Below are positions 1 to 10,000 of a stretch of 64,000 nt of DNA, one piece after another. The stretch covers positions 1-64,000 of the forward strand of contig JAZRXL010000004.1 of assembly GCA_045600225.1 (NCBI GenBank), written 5' to 3'. Made by a program: the position numbers and the translations under genes. The notes beneath the pieces were generated by a model that was not told the origin of the DNA, made no database searches, and worked only from the letters and a program-made list of their open reading frames with translations. Each line of letters starts with the position of its first letter. The stretch's first letter is position 1. The stretch is from UBA1181 sp045600225 (lineage in GTDB: Bacteria; Bacteroidota; Bacteroidia; Bacteroidales; Paludibacteraceae).

Positions 1-3
1 GTG

Positions 4-35
4 ATTCGAGCAAAAATTGTAGCTCGAATGTTTTC
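4..35 (+). terminator. Possible rho-independent terminator
   Basis: A perfect 8-bp stem, ATTCGAGC (4-11) with GCTCGAAT (22-29), has a 10-nt loop and is followed by GTTTTCT. This would terminate a plus-strand gene lying just outside the window. The T-run is short, so the call is tentative. Confidence 0.4.
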
Positions 36-211
36 TGTAATAAAAAGAGATACTCCATATTCAAAAGAATATAAACTTGTTTCTTAAAGAAATCATCACA
101 TTTTATAAAATTTTACTTTGAAAATTCATAAGAATAGATATAAAAATAGTGATATCTATTAATGGTGTTGTATGTTAAATATTAAAAATATTTCTTCTGT
201 TTGATGTTGTA

Positions 212-307
212 CTTCGGCTACACTCTGCCTGCGTTTGACTATGCTCAGTAACGTTGGCTTTGACTTCGCTCAGCCAACGGGTGCCCGCCCCCTGAGCGGA
301 ATCGAAG
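212..307. repeat. Cluster of degenerate 16-base repeats
   Basis: Four related 16-mers with consensus near CTTTGACTNCGCTCAG lie at 212-227, 233-248, 258-273 and, inverted, at 292-307. The third sits in a hairpin with an 8-bp stem (CGTTGGCT 252-259 with AGCCAACG 272-279). The fourth is flanked by C5 (288-292) and G6 (307-312), which can also pair. The island is more GC-rich than its surroundings. Similar 'TTCGACT-CGCTCAG' intergenic elements occur in other Bacteroidota genomes. Function is unknown. Confidence 0.55.
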
Positions 308-322
308 GGGGGCCTTGACAGA

Positions 323-355
323 GAAAGCGCTCACACACTAGATGTGAACGCTTTC
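323..355 (-). terminator. Stem-loop, probable terminator of the 461-1186 gene
   Basis: GAAAGCGCTCACA (323-335) pairs with TGTGAACGCTTTC (343-355) with one mismatch and a 7-nt loop. It lies about 105 nt past the stop codon of the minus-strand gene at 461. The minus-strand 3' side lacks a long T-run, so this could be a bidirectional or structural element instead. Confidence 0.4.
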
Positions 356-460
356 CTATTTGTCTAAGTTTCTGGATTTATTTTAGATCTTCGATTTCTT
401 TCCTTGAAAGTCCTGAAAATAGGATCTACACCCTATGGTTAATGTAGTAAAGGATAAATC

Positions 461-1186
461 CTAGAATCTTACAGAAGCAATGAACATGATGCCATTGTTG
501 CGTGCTTTGAAATCAAATACGTCTTTGTTTTCTGCATCCCATGCTTTACCTTCCTTCATTGTATTAAGAACACCTAACTCATAAGAGATAATGTATGAGA
601 AGCGTCCTACTTCCACTCCAGTAGCTACCTTCGCTCCGAAATCAAAGCGTTTGAAACCGAATTCGTGATCATCGGAAAAGGAACTGACAACGCTTAATCT
701 GCCTTCGTAATCGTGGCTGAATGAATATCTTCTGTCGCCTGCCACACCTCCAGCAAAGTATGGTCCTACCAGAAACTTCCATGATACGCTATTTTCTATT
801 GGTAACTCAATACCATATAGAACCGGTACTTGTATGTATAGTAGGTTGCTTGTCATTTTATCTGCTGTTCTTAGAGAGAAAGGTCCTCCGTTCGACATCT
901 CATTGTCAATCCATTTATGACCTTCTATTCTACATCCCTTTCTTTTGAAATTTACCCCTATTTCAATAAAGGATCTCTCCATAAAGCTGAAGTCTACGTC
1001 CATTCCGATTGAGTAGCTGAAGATTCCTTTCTTGCCATAGGAATCGTAGGCGTTACCCCATTGGTTGGCATATCCTAATCCCAAATCAAAACCAAATCTT
1101 ACGGGCTTTCTGTATCCGTCATATTGCGCATGAGCACTACAGATGGCTAATAAACAACAAGAGATGAAAAAAAGTATACGTTTCAT
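461..1186 (-). CDS. Outer-membrane beta-barrel protein (PorT/OMP_b-brl type)
   Basis: This 241-residue protein opens with a clear signal peptide (MKRILFFISCCLLAICSAHAQ) and then alternates short hydrophobic and aromatic strands with polar turns, ending in 'FIASVRF', a terminal aromatic typical of outer-membrane barrels. The pattern (VRFGFDLGLGYANQWG, FIEIGVNFKRKG, FDFGAKVATGVEVGRF) fits the eight-strand porin-like barrels common in Bacteroidota, often annotated as PorT family or outer-membrane beta-barrel domain. The family includes structural barrels and type IX secretion accessory proteins, so no specific role is assigned. It lies 73 bp downstream of mutS2 on the same strand. A TAnnTTTG-like box with one mismatch (CAATTTTG, minus strand 1232-1225) could be its own promoter. 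Confidence 0.8.
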   Translation of the reverse strand: MKRILFFISCCLLAICSAHAQYDGYRKPVRFGFDLGLGYANQWGNAYDSYGKKGIFSYSIGMDVDFSFMERSFIEIGVNFKRKGCRIEGHKWIDNEMSNGGPFSLRTADKMTSNLLYIQVPVLYGIELPIENSVSWKFLVGPYFAGGVAGDRRYSFSHDYEGRLSVVSSFSDDHEFGFKRFDFGAKVATGVEVGRFSYIISYELGVLNTMKEGKAWDAENKDVFDFKARNNGIMFIASVRF

Positions 1187-1259
1187 ATTTGTGTGTTTTG
1201 TTTATATTTGATTGTTTTTCCGTGCAAAATTGATAAAAATATTCGAACTAAAAAATCTT

Positions 1260-3716
1260 TTAGTGGAATTTTACAATGGTTATACCTGCTCCTCCAAATT
1301 CTACGTGCTCATCTGTTGCGGATGCGACTGATGGAATTGTCTTCAGATAGTCTCGTATTAACTGACGGAGTATGCCAGAGCCTGTTCCGTGAAGGATCCT
1401 TACCTGTTCAATGTTTAGAATTGTGGCATCGTCGATGAAGTAGGTGACTGCTTGCAGAGCCTCGTCTCCTCTCATTCCCCTTACGTCAATCTCTCGTTTG
1501 AAATTAAGATTTCTCTGGTGTATATCTTTGGTAGTTTGCTCTGAGACGAAACTGCTCTTAGCCTGCTCCTTCTTTATCTTATTGTTGCTCACTGCCTCCA
1601 GCGTGTCGATTTTGACAGTTGCTTTCATATGACCAAAAGCCACAATGGCATTGGTGCCTTTGATTTCAAGAATGGAACCAAAGTTGGATTGCCCCTTGAT
1701 TCGAACAGCTTGACCAACTTTTAGTGTCAGAGTCTCTTTTGGAGCATTGTTTTTCTCTTTATTCTTTTCCTTATTTTTCTCCTTTTGTCTTAACTGTTCA
1801 ATCTTACGGTCGATGGAGTGTTGATTTGTCTCTTCGTTTGATTGATGTTTGTAAGATTCCAATTCCTTTCTGGCTTCCTTGGTTTTCTCTTTGTCGGCTT
1901 GAGACTCCTTGATTTTACGAACCGTATTTTCTATGACAGAGTTGGCTTGGTCAAGCAATCGTTTAGACTCTTGTTTTGCCTCTTTGATGATCTCTTTCCT
2001 TTGGCTTGCAATCTCTTCAAGTTCTTTCTCGTACTTTTCGGTAAGCTCTTCGATACGTTTTTCCTTCTGGCGTATGTTTTGCCTTTTCCCCTCCCAGTAT
2101 CGTTTGTCTCTTACAATATCTTGCAGATATTTGTCGAGATTAACATAATCGGTACCGACTTTGTCTATGGCTTCCTGAATGACCGTCTCTGGCAATCCTA
2201 TCTTTCTGGCAATCTCTATGGCGAAGGAGCTACCTGGATTTCCTATCTCTAAGCGGAAGAGAGGTCTCATCTCGTGTCGATCGTAAAGCATAGCACCATT
2301 TACAATGCCATCTGTTTCTGTGGCAAAGTTCTTAAGGTTGGTGTAGTGGGTAGTGATGACACCAAAAGATTTCTTTTGATTAAACAAGTTGAGCAGGGCC
2401 TCGGCAATAGCGCCTCCAATTTTAGGCTCAGTACCACTTCCGAACTCATCAATAAGAATGATACTTTTCTCATCACAACTCTTAACAAACTGTTTCATGT
2501 TTGTTAAGTGGGAGCTATATGTACTTAGGTCGTTCTCTATAGATTGCTCGTCTCCGATATCAATTAGGATATTGTTGAATATACCCATCTGACTACTTGG
2601 ATGAAGAGGAACCAGAAGACCGCATTGCATCATAAATTGCAGTAATCCTACAGTCTTCAAGCAGACTGATTTTCCTCCAGCATTTGGACCTGATATAAGC
2701 AGTATGCGTTGTTGCTTATCTAACTGGATGGATAGAGGAACCACCTCTTTCCCGTTTGCCTTGTGCGAAAGGAATAGGATAGGGTGTTTGGCTTCGCTCC
2801 AATCGATGATTGTTTCTTGCGAGACCTTTGGAAGCACAGATTGCGTTTCAATTGCAAAGAGAGCTTTTGCACGTATAAAGTCTATGTGACCGAGGAACTC
2901 GTAGGAGTCGAGCATTTCGGGAACTCGAGGTCTGAGTTCGTTACTGATATTTGTAAGGATGCGGATGATCTCTCTTCGTTCTTCGGCAATCAGCTCCCTG
3001 ATCTTATTGTTGATCTCTACGGCAGCTTCAGGTTCAATGAATACTGTTTTTCCAGTAGCAGACTCATCGTGTACGATACCCTTGATTTTTCTTTTATGAG
3101 CAGGGTTGACGGGGATAACCAATCTTCCGTCTCGGATGGCAGGTTTTGTATCCTTTTCAATGTAACCATCCAGTTGAGCTTTTTGTAGGATGGACGATAC
3201 TGCTTTGGATATGCTGCTTTGTGCTGTGAATATGCTTCTTCTGATGTTTGCCAATTCAGGTGTGGCATTGTCCTTTATTCGGCCAAATTTGTCCAGTATT
3301 CGATCAATTTGACGAATGATGTCGGGGAATGTGAAAACATCCTTGGATAGGTCTTTTAGATAGAAGAAATCTGCTTCTTCCTTTTCTTGGAAGAACTTTG
3401 CAATGAGACCAATAGTCTCTAATGAACGACGGAGGTCAAAAAGATCAGTTTCCTCAATAAACATACCCTCAATGGAAATCTTTTGTAGAGATTCTCTGAC
3501 ATCGTAGAAGGCGTCTTGCGGAAAATCTTCAGCATCTAAGATGATTTTCACAAACTCATTTGTTTGATTTAGATCCTCCAATATCTTTGTGTAGTTGGTT
3601 TGAAAACAGATGTTGTCCACCCATTCATCGCCCAATGAGGAAAGAGTATTGGCATGCAGTATTTGTCGAATCTTATTAAAGCCTGTCTTTATTTCAAAAT
3701 TGTTTGGAAAAATCAT
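1260..3716 (-). CDS. mutS2: MutS2 family protein (Smr endonuclease domain)
   Basis: An 818-residue member of the MutS2 family, which lacks the MutS mismatch-recognition domain. It acts on branched DNA and, in some bacteria, on collided ribosomes. Visible in order: a core/clamp region (about 1-300), an ATPase with Walker A GPNAGGKSV near residue 344 and Walker B IILIDEFGSGTEP near 420, a long charged coiled coil (about 520-650), a KOW-like region, and a C-terminal Smr domain from about residue 742 with the motifs DVRG and LHGTGSG. Length is normal for the family. The ATG at 3716 starts 16 nt after the terminator hairpin of the giant gene upstream, leaving no obvious room for a promoter between them, so expression may depend on readthrough. 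Confidence 0.95.
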   Translation of the reverse strand: MIFPNNFEIKTGFNKIRQILHANTLSSLGDEWVDNICFQTNYTKILEDLNQTNEFVKIILDAEDFPQDAFYDVRESLQKISIEGMFIEETDLFDLRRSLETIGLIAKFFQEKEEADFFYLKDLSKDVFTFPDIIRQIDRILDKFGRIKDNATPELANIRRSIFTAQSSISKAVSSILQKAQLDGYIEKDTKPAIRDGRLVIPVNPAHKRKIKGIVHDESATGKTVFIEPEAAVEINNKIRELIAEERREIIRILTNISNELRPRVPEMLDSYEFLGHIDFIRAKALFAIETQSVLPKVSQETIIDWSEAKHPILFLSHKANGKEVVPLSIQLDKQQRILLISGPNAGGKSVCLKTVGLLQFMMQCGLLVPLHPSSQMGIFNNILIDIGDEQSIENDLSTYSSHLTNMKQFVKSCDEKSIILIDEFGSGTEPKIGGAIAEALLNLFNQKKSFGVITTHYTNLKNFATETDGIVNGAMLYDRHEMRPLFRLEIGNPGSSFAIEIARKIGLPETVIQEAIDKVGTDYVNLDKYLQDIVRDKRYWEGKRQNIRQKEKRIEELTEKYEKELEEIASQRKEIIKEAKQESKRLLDQANSVIENTVRKIKESQADKEKTKEARKELESYKHQSNEETNQHSIDRKIEQLRQKEKNKEKNKEKNNAPKETLTLKVGQAVRIKGQSNFGSILEIKGTNAIVAFGHMKATVKIDTLEAVSNNKIKKEQAKSSFVSEQTTKDIHQRNLNFKREIDVRGMRGDEALQAVTYFIDDATILNIEQVRILHGTGSGILRQLIRDYLKTIPSVASATDEHVEFGGAGITIVKFH

Positions 3717-3732
3717 TTCTTAAAACTTAATA

Positions 3733-3769
3733 AAACGAGGCACACATTGCATGATGGTGTGCCTCGTTT
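3733..3769 (-). terminator. Terminator after the giant gene
   Basis: A perfect 13-bp stem, AAACGAGGCACAC (3733-3745) with GTGTGCCTCGTTT (3757-3769), has an 11-nt loop and is followed on the minus strand by TTTTATTAAG. It lies 35 nt past the giant gene's stop codon and only 16 nt before the mutS2 start codon. Confidence 0.8.
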
Positions 3770-3804
3770 CTAAAAACACATGAGAGAATTTTATTTTTCG
3801 ATCA

Positions 3805-4090
3805 TTATCTAATCAAAGTGATAGTACCTTTCTTTTCTCCACTCTTGTGAAGACCTTCGAAGTCACTCTTGTAGGTTACAACATAACCGTATACACCTTC
3901 CGGACACTTATTACCATTTTGGTCGATACCGTCCCATTCATCCTCTTTGCTATTTCCTTCGAACACGATAGTTCCAATTCTGTTGTAGATGATGAAGTGC
4001 ATGCTTGTGATGAACTCAGTACCTACAAATCGGAATGTGTTATTTAGGTCATCGCCATTAGGAGTAAATGCGTTAGGAGCCCAGAAGTCT
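3805..4090 (-). other. Type B T9SS C-terminal sorting domain (CHU_C-like)
   Basis: The last roughly 90 residues of the giant protein match the gliding-motility-associated C-terminal domain: WAPNAFTPNGDDLNNTFRF, then a YNRIGTIVFEG strand, EWDGIDQNGNKCPEGVYGYVV and a final GTITLIR. In type B substrates this domain directs export through SprA/PorV machinery and commonly works with a dedicated PorP/SprF-family partner. Such a partner is encoded just upstream at 27836-28747. Confidence 0.9.
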
Positions 4091-7000
4091 TTCCATACAT
4101 AAACGGTTGTCTTTCCTCTGTATGTACAACCATCTTTGTCGACAGCCTTTACTGTGACATTGAATGAGTCTTGGTAAACCTCAGGGTATCTGTAAGTGAC
4201 ATTCTTACCATAGATCTCCTTCGAACCATCACCAGCATCCCAAGTCCAGTTGTCGGTCTCTGGATATTGACCATCCATACTGATAATAGGGTTCTTATCT
4301 TCGATAACCTTAGGTGTTACCTGATAGATAGAAGGAGCGAATTCCTCAGGGATGATAATCATTGTGTCTGCATTAGCACAACCGATCTCATCGGTACCGA
4401 TTACTGTGATGATTGTCTCATCAAATAGGGTAGCCTCGATATGGTCGTCTGTGACACCATTGATGTTCAAATCTTTTGGATTGCTACGCCAGATGAACTC
4501 GTCAGCGCCAGAAGCGGAAAGTTTAATGTCGGTTCCAACTTCAGGACAACCCTTCACATAATCCTTGTGGATCTTAACGTTAGGAAGAGGATTGACAGTA
4601 ACAGTAACGGACTCAGAAGAGCTACATCCATTGTATCCAGTTCCCACCACTGTATAGTTCATTGAGTTCTTAATTGAGTGGGCAATAGATCTTGTTGTTT
4701 CTCCAGTATTCCAGATGTAAGATACTGCACCATTTGCGGTAAGGGTTGTTGTCTCTCCCTTACAGATGGCAGTCTTACCAATGATTTCAAGTTCAGGGAC
4801 GCTCTTCATTGTAATTCCGATGTTGATAGTAGAAGAACACAAGCCAAGAGTACCTGTTAGAGTAAGGGTTGTGTCTTGTGTTGGTTGGAATGTGAACATA
4901 GGACCTGCAGTCTTATGGTCACCAAGTTTCCAAACGAAGGTGTCGCCACCTTGTCCTACAAGGCTAACCTTGCTTCCTTCACAGATATCGGTCTCTCCTG
5001 TATAGTAAATACTAGGAGGGGTGATGGTCTTGATTTGTTTGAACTTCTCACTAGTACAGCCTTTGTTGTCGATTGCCTTGACAAAGATGTAAGTAGGTCT
5101 TGAGATTAGGATATCGATAGGAGCGTTGTTGAATGTGATGTTGTCATCGTAGTTCTTATCTCCATAACCCCAATAGTAAGTCTTACCTTCTCCTGAAGCC
5201 ATGATTGTCAACTCTTGCTCGGCACAGATTTCATCGTCGCTAATGATGTCGAAGTTAGGTTTTGGATTAACAGTGATGAAGATGCTGGTTGTATCAACGC
5301 AACCATTCTCATTTGTTCCCTTAACCTTGTAGGTTGTGCTGATAGCAGGATAAGTCTTGATGCTTTCATCGCTGATACCATTGTTCCATTCGTAATATTT
5401 AGCACCAGAAGCAGAGAGAGTCAAAGCATCTCCGCTACAGATTGTTGTTTCTCCATCGATGAACACTTGAGGCTTCTCTTTTACAGTAACGTCTACCGTA
5501 TTTGTAGTAGAACATCCGTCTGTTGTACCAGTAACCTCATAAGTTACAATGCCTGGTTCTGATTGAGTGTCTACAAGTTGGTTGGTTACTGTTCCGTTCT
5601 TCCACTTGTATTCGTTTGCACCAAATGCAGTGATTGTGATACCCTCATTTTGACAAACCATAGAAGGAGCAGCAAATGATATGGTTGGGTACTCCTTGCT
5701 ATTGACGATAGTTGATTGAGTGCTTTGACAACCATTCTTATCTTGTGCGATGACAGAGAACGCAGTCTTCTTATCGATGATTGCTTTCACGAACTGATCT
5801 TTACGAGTTTGATCTTCTCCGTCCTCAGACCAAGACCACTCGTATGTATAAATCTCGCCAGAAACACTCTCACCATAGATGGTTGCCTCTTCTCCCTTAC
5901 ATACTGCCTTGTCGCCCTTGATAGCAAAGTTAGGTAATGGATTAACATTAACCATATGTTTCACTGTGCTCTCACAACCATTAGCATCTTTACCTGTTAC
6001 GCTATAAGTAGTTGAACTTAATGGAGTAGTCTTCAAAATGTTTGATTGTAGACCAGTACTCCAGATGTATGTCTCAGCACCAGTGGCAGTCAACGTAACA
6101 GGGTCGTTGATACATACTTGGTCAGTTCCACTAATTGTTACATCAGGAAGCTCCATAATACCGATTGTGATGTTGATAGAATCGACACAACCATCCGTGT
6201 TTCCAATTACCTTGTAAGTAGTCTCTTCCTCAGGCATTACATTCAGAATGTTTCCTGTAGAACCATCCTCCCAAGTGTAAGAGACAGCACCCAAAACGGT
6301 AATGGAAGCGTTCTTTCCTTTACAGATTGCATTAGGTGCAGTGTATGTGATAATTGGTTTATTTTTCTTCTTCACTTGCTTAACGGCAGTTGCAGAACAT
6401 CCATTGTCGTCGGTTCCGACTACTGTGAAGTTTTGTGTCGAAGTGATGATAGGTCTGATTGTATCACCTTGTTCTCCATTTGTCCATGCGTATGAGGTAG
6501 CACCCTTAGCGATAAGCAAACCTCTTTCGTTTTCACAGACTGTAGGGTCACCATCAATAATAACCTTAGGAAGAGAGTTAACCTTAACTGTGAATGTGTC
6601 TCTTGATTCACAATTGTTGATGCTCTTACCAATTAGGATATAGTCTGTGGTTGTAGTAGGAGAGACGCTAACACCGCTTTGGGTAGAACCGTTGCTCCAA
6701 ATGTATGAACTTGCACCTGATGCTTGTAGATAGATGCTTTGACCGAAACACATTTCGTTTCTTTGTCCGGAGATTTTCACATTAGGCAAATCCCACTTTC
6801 TGACAATTGCGCTCTTCTCGGTTGTACAACCATTAGTAGTTCCGTATACAACATAGGTCTTAGCCTCTGTGATGGTGTCAGAAATACTGTTGTTTGTTCT
6901 GCCATCTTCCCATACGTAGGTTGCAGCACCTGTTGCGGTAAGAGTTGCGACACTTCCGTCGCAGACTGCCAATGGAGCATTGATAAAGACATTAGGATAT

Positions 7001-10000
7001 TTCTTTGTCTTTACAGTCTTTGTTTGGTAAGAGACACAACCATTTTCATTGGTTGCTTTTACTCTGAATATTGTATCGTTGTTGATTGCATGTTCAAGTG
7101 TGTCGCCGACGAAGTCTGAGTGAGATACCCAAGTGTAAGTGGCAACATCACCATCAATCCACAAGGTGTCAACATCGCCTTCACAAACTAACTCCTTACC
7201 CTTGATGCTAAATACAGGAAGAGTGTTTACTGCAACAGTGAATTCAGCGTTGTTTGTACAACCATTAGCATCCTTACCTATTACAGTGTACTCGGTCTCA
7301 ACAAGAGGATGAACAACGATTTGGTTGCTTGAAGCTCCTGTGTTCCAAGTGTAAGTTTCTCCACCCTTACCTTTCAATACAATACTATCGTTGATACAGA
7401 TGCTGTTGATGCCACCTTCTGATTCGATCTCAATGTTAGGCAATTCTTTTACCATTACCATGATAGAGTCGATAGATGTACAACCATTTGACGTACCATG
7501 AACTACGTATGTAGTATCTTTTTGTGGGATGTCAACGAAACTTCTTTGTGTAACATCCTTCTCGCTTACCCACTTATATGTACTTGCACCCTTAGCAGAG
7601 ATGATTGCAGAGTTTCCATAGCAGACATAGCTTGGAGCTTCAAGTGTTAGAACAGGATATGCCTTTGCATCTACCCTATGAGATGCATCGTTGTAACAGT
7701 TGTGAACGTCTGTTACCCTTACATAGAATGTCTTGTCTGAAGTGACAATGGCTTTCAACGTCTCCTTACCATCGAAGTCTGGATAGCCTGTCCAACTATA
7801 GTCAACAATCTCGAATGCATCTGTGCTCTTTGCTACAAGTTCAAATGAGTCTTTCTCACACATCTCGTTGACACCTTCGATTGTGACAACTGGGATAGGG
7901 TGTACCACAACAACTGTGTCGGCACTGTTTTGACATCCGTATCTGTCTTCTCCGACAACGCTATAAGTAGTTGTGTTGGCAGGAGAAACCACGATGTTGT
8001 CTTTTGTCTCTTTTGTACTCCATACATATTTTCCTGTAACACCACCAACACCTGTTAGGTTGATGCGACCTTGACCCTTACAGATCTCGTTGCTTTCTTC
8101 CTTGCTGTCGGCATTAGAAGTTGTAATCTTGATGTTAGGAAGTTGTCTTACATAGATGTCGATTGAGTTCTCCATCTGACAACCGTTTGCGATACCAACT
8201 ACAGAGAAGATGGTGTCTTGTGTAATGACGTCAGTACGGTAGTTCTTTGTAGAACCATCGTTCTTCCAAACGTAAGAAGTAGCACCCTTAACAGAGATGG
8301 TTGTCTTGCTTCCATAACATACGAACTCATCAGCGATCAATGTGATGATAGGTTTGTCGATCTTAGCTACATCGTAAGACTTAGTATATTTACATCCGTT
8401 GCCATCTGTTGCCAATACATAGAATGTGGTATCAGAATCAATGATAGCAGATATATGATCAATATCGTACTTAAGAGTGTCAGAACCCTCTTCGTCGAGT
8501 AACCAGTCATATTTGATAGCAGTTGCAGATGTTGCCGTAAGAGTTACCTCTTCATTCATACAAACAGCCTTCTCACCCTCAATCTTAAGATCGGTAGGGA
8601 GCGGATTAACCTTTACGGTATGACTGAATGTCGATTTACATCCGTATTCATCAGTTCCTGAAACATAGAATGTCTTGTCTGTCATTGGAACCTCAGTAAT
8701 GGAAGCGGATGTTTCTCCATTATGTCTCCACTTATAATCAAGGTCGCCGGTTCTATTTTCGGTTAGGTTCTTTCCTACAGTCAACACAACATCATCATTC
8801 AAACAGATAGCATCTTTAGCATCGATGGCAAATACTGGTAAATGAAGAGTGTCGATAGTAATTGAGTATGGAGTGGTACAACCATTAGTTGTTCCCTCCA
8901 ATGTGAATGTCTTAGGTTCTGTTAGGGTAGCAGAGAATGAGTTCTCTTCAGAACCATCAAACCATTTATAGCTATCAGCACCACTTACATAAATTACGAT
9001 TGTTCCATCGTAGCAGACGCTGTCTCTTCCTGTATTTGTTTTATGAGTCAATACAGGGAACTCTTTCGCCTTCACATTGTATGAAGCAGAATCGATACAT
9101 CCATTTCCATCTTCAACAACTACCCAATATGTATATTCGTCATTTTCGATGGTTGGTTCGAATGTGCTATGGTTAGAGTCTTCGATTGATACTCCTTCAA
9201 CTTTCCATTCGTATCTCTCTGCAGTTGGAGCTTTCGCTTCCAAGTTGGCTTCAGTGCCGCGACATACATTTGCAGTTCCTTCGATAGAAACGACAGGAAG
9301 AGCATTGACCATAACATCAATAGAGTTCTTGTTCTTACATCCGTGGATGTCTGATCCATTGACTGAGTACGTTGTGATGCCACTCTTTGCTGGTGTTACA
9401 ATGATAGAGTCTGTTGTTTCACCAGTGCTCCACTTGTAAGACCCCTCAGCACCACCTACAGCTTTCAGCTGTGTAGATTGGTATAGACAGATAGGATCTA
9501 CCTTCTCAATTTCGATAGTTGGAAGCGCCCATACCTTGATAGCGGTGTCGATACGAGATGTACAACCGTTGGTAGTACCTTCTACATAGACCTCAACTCT
9601 TTCTGTGACATTTTCCAATCTTAGGTAGTTATAAGTTGAGTTGTCGTTCCACAAATAACCGTTGTTCGCACCAGTAACATAGATTGTTCTGGATTCGTTG
9701 TAACATACTGTGTCGTTATCCATTCGAAGAGAAAGAACAGGATATTCTTTCACTCTTACAGTAATGTCTTTCTTTGATTTACATTCGTTTTGGTCTTTTG
9801 CCCAAACAGTGAATGTAGTATCTTGTCCTATTGAGTGAATGAATTCATTCGTTTCTGCGAATGCTCCGTCTCTGTCATCTTCCCATACGTAAGATAAAAC
9901 ATCTGATGCTTTTGCTGTTATGGTTGCTTCGCTACCTCTACATATAGGGCCATTGCTTGAAAGTGTAAATTGAGGTAGGGTATTTATGTATACCATAGCG

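Larger units (their letters stand above)
1..460. other. Non-coding region at the left edge
   Basis: No convincing gene is visible here on either strand. The stretch holds a hairpin at 4-29, an AT-rich 9-bp inverted repeat (133-141 with 152-160, 10-nt loop), a GC-richer island at about 210-315 made of short related repeats, and a stem-loop at 323-355. The remainder is AT-rich and featureless. The gene to the left of the window is not visible, so whether the hairpins serve it or the minus-strand gene ending at 461 is inferred only from position. Confidence 0.6.
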
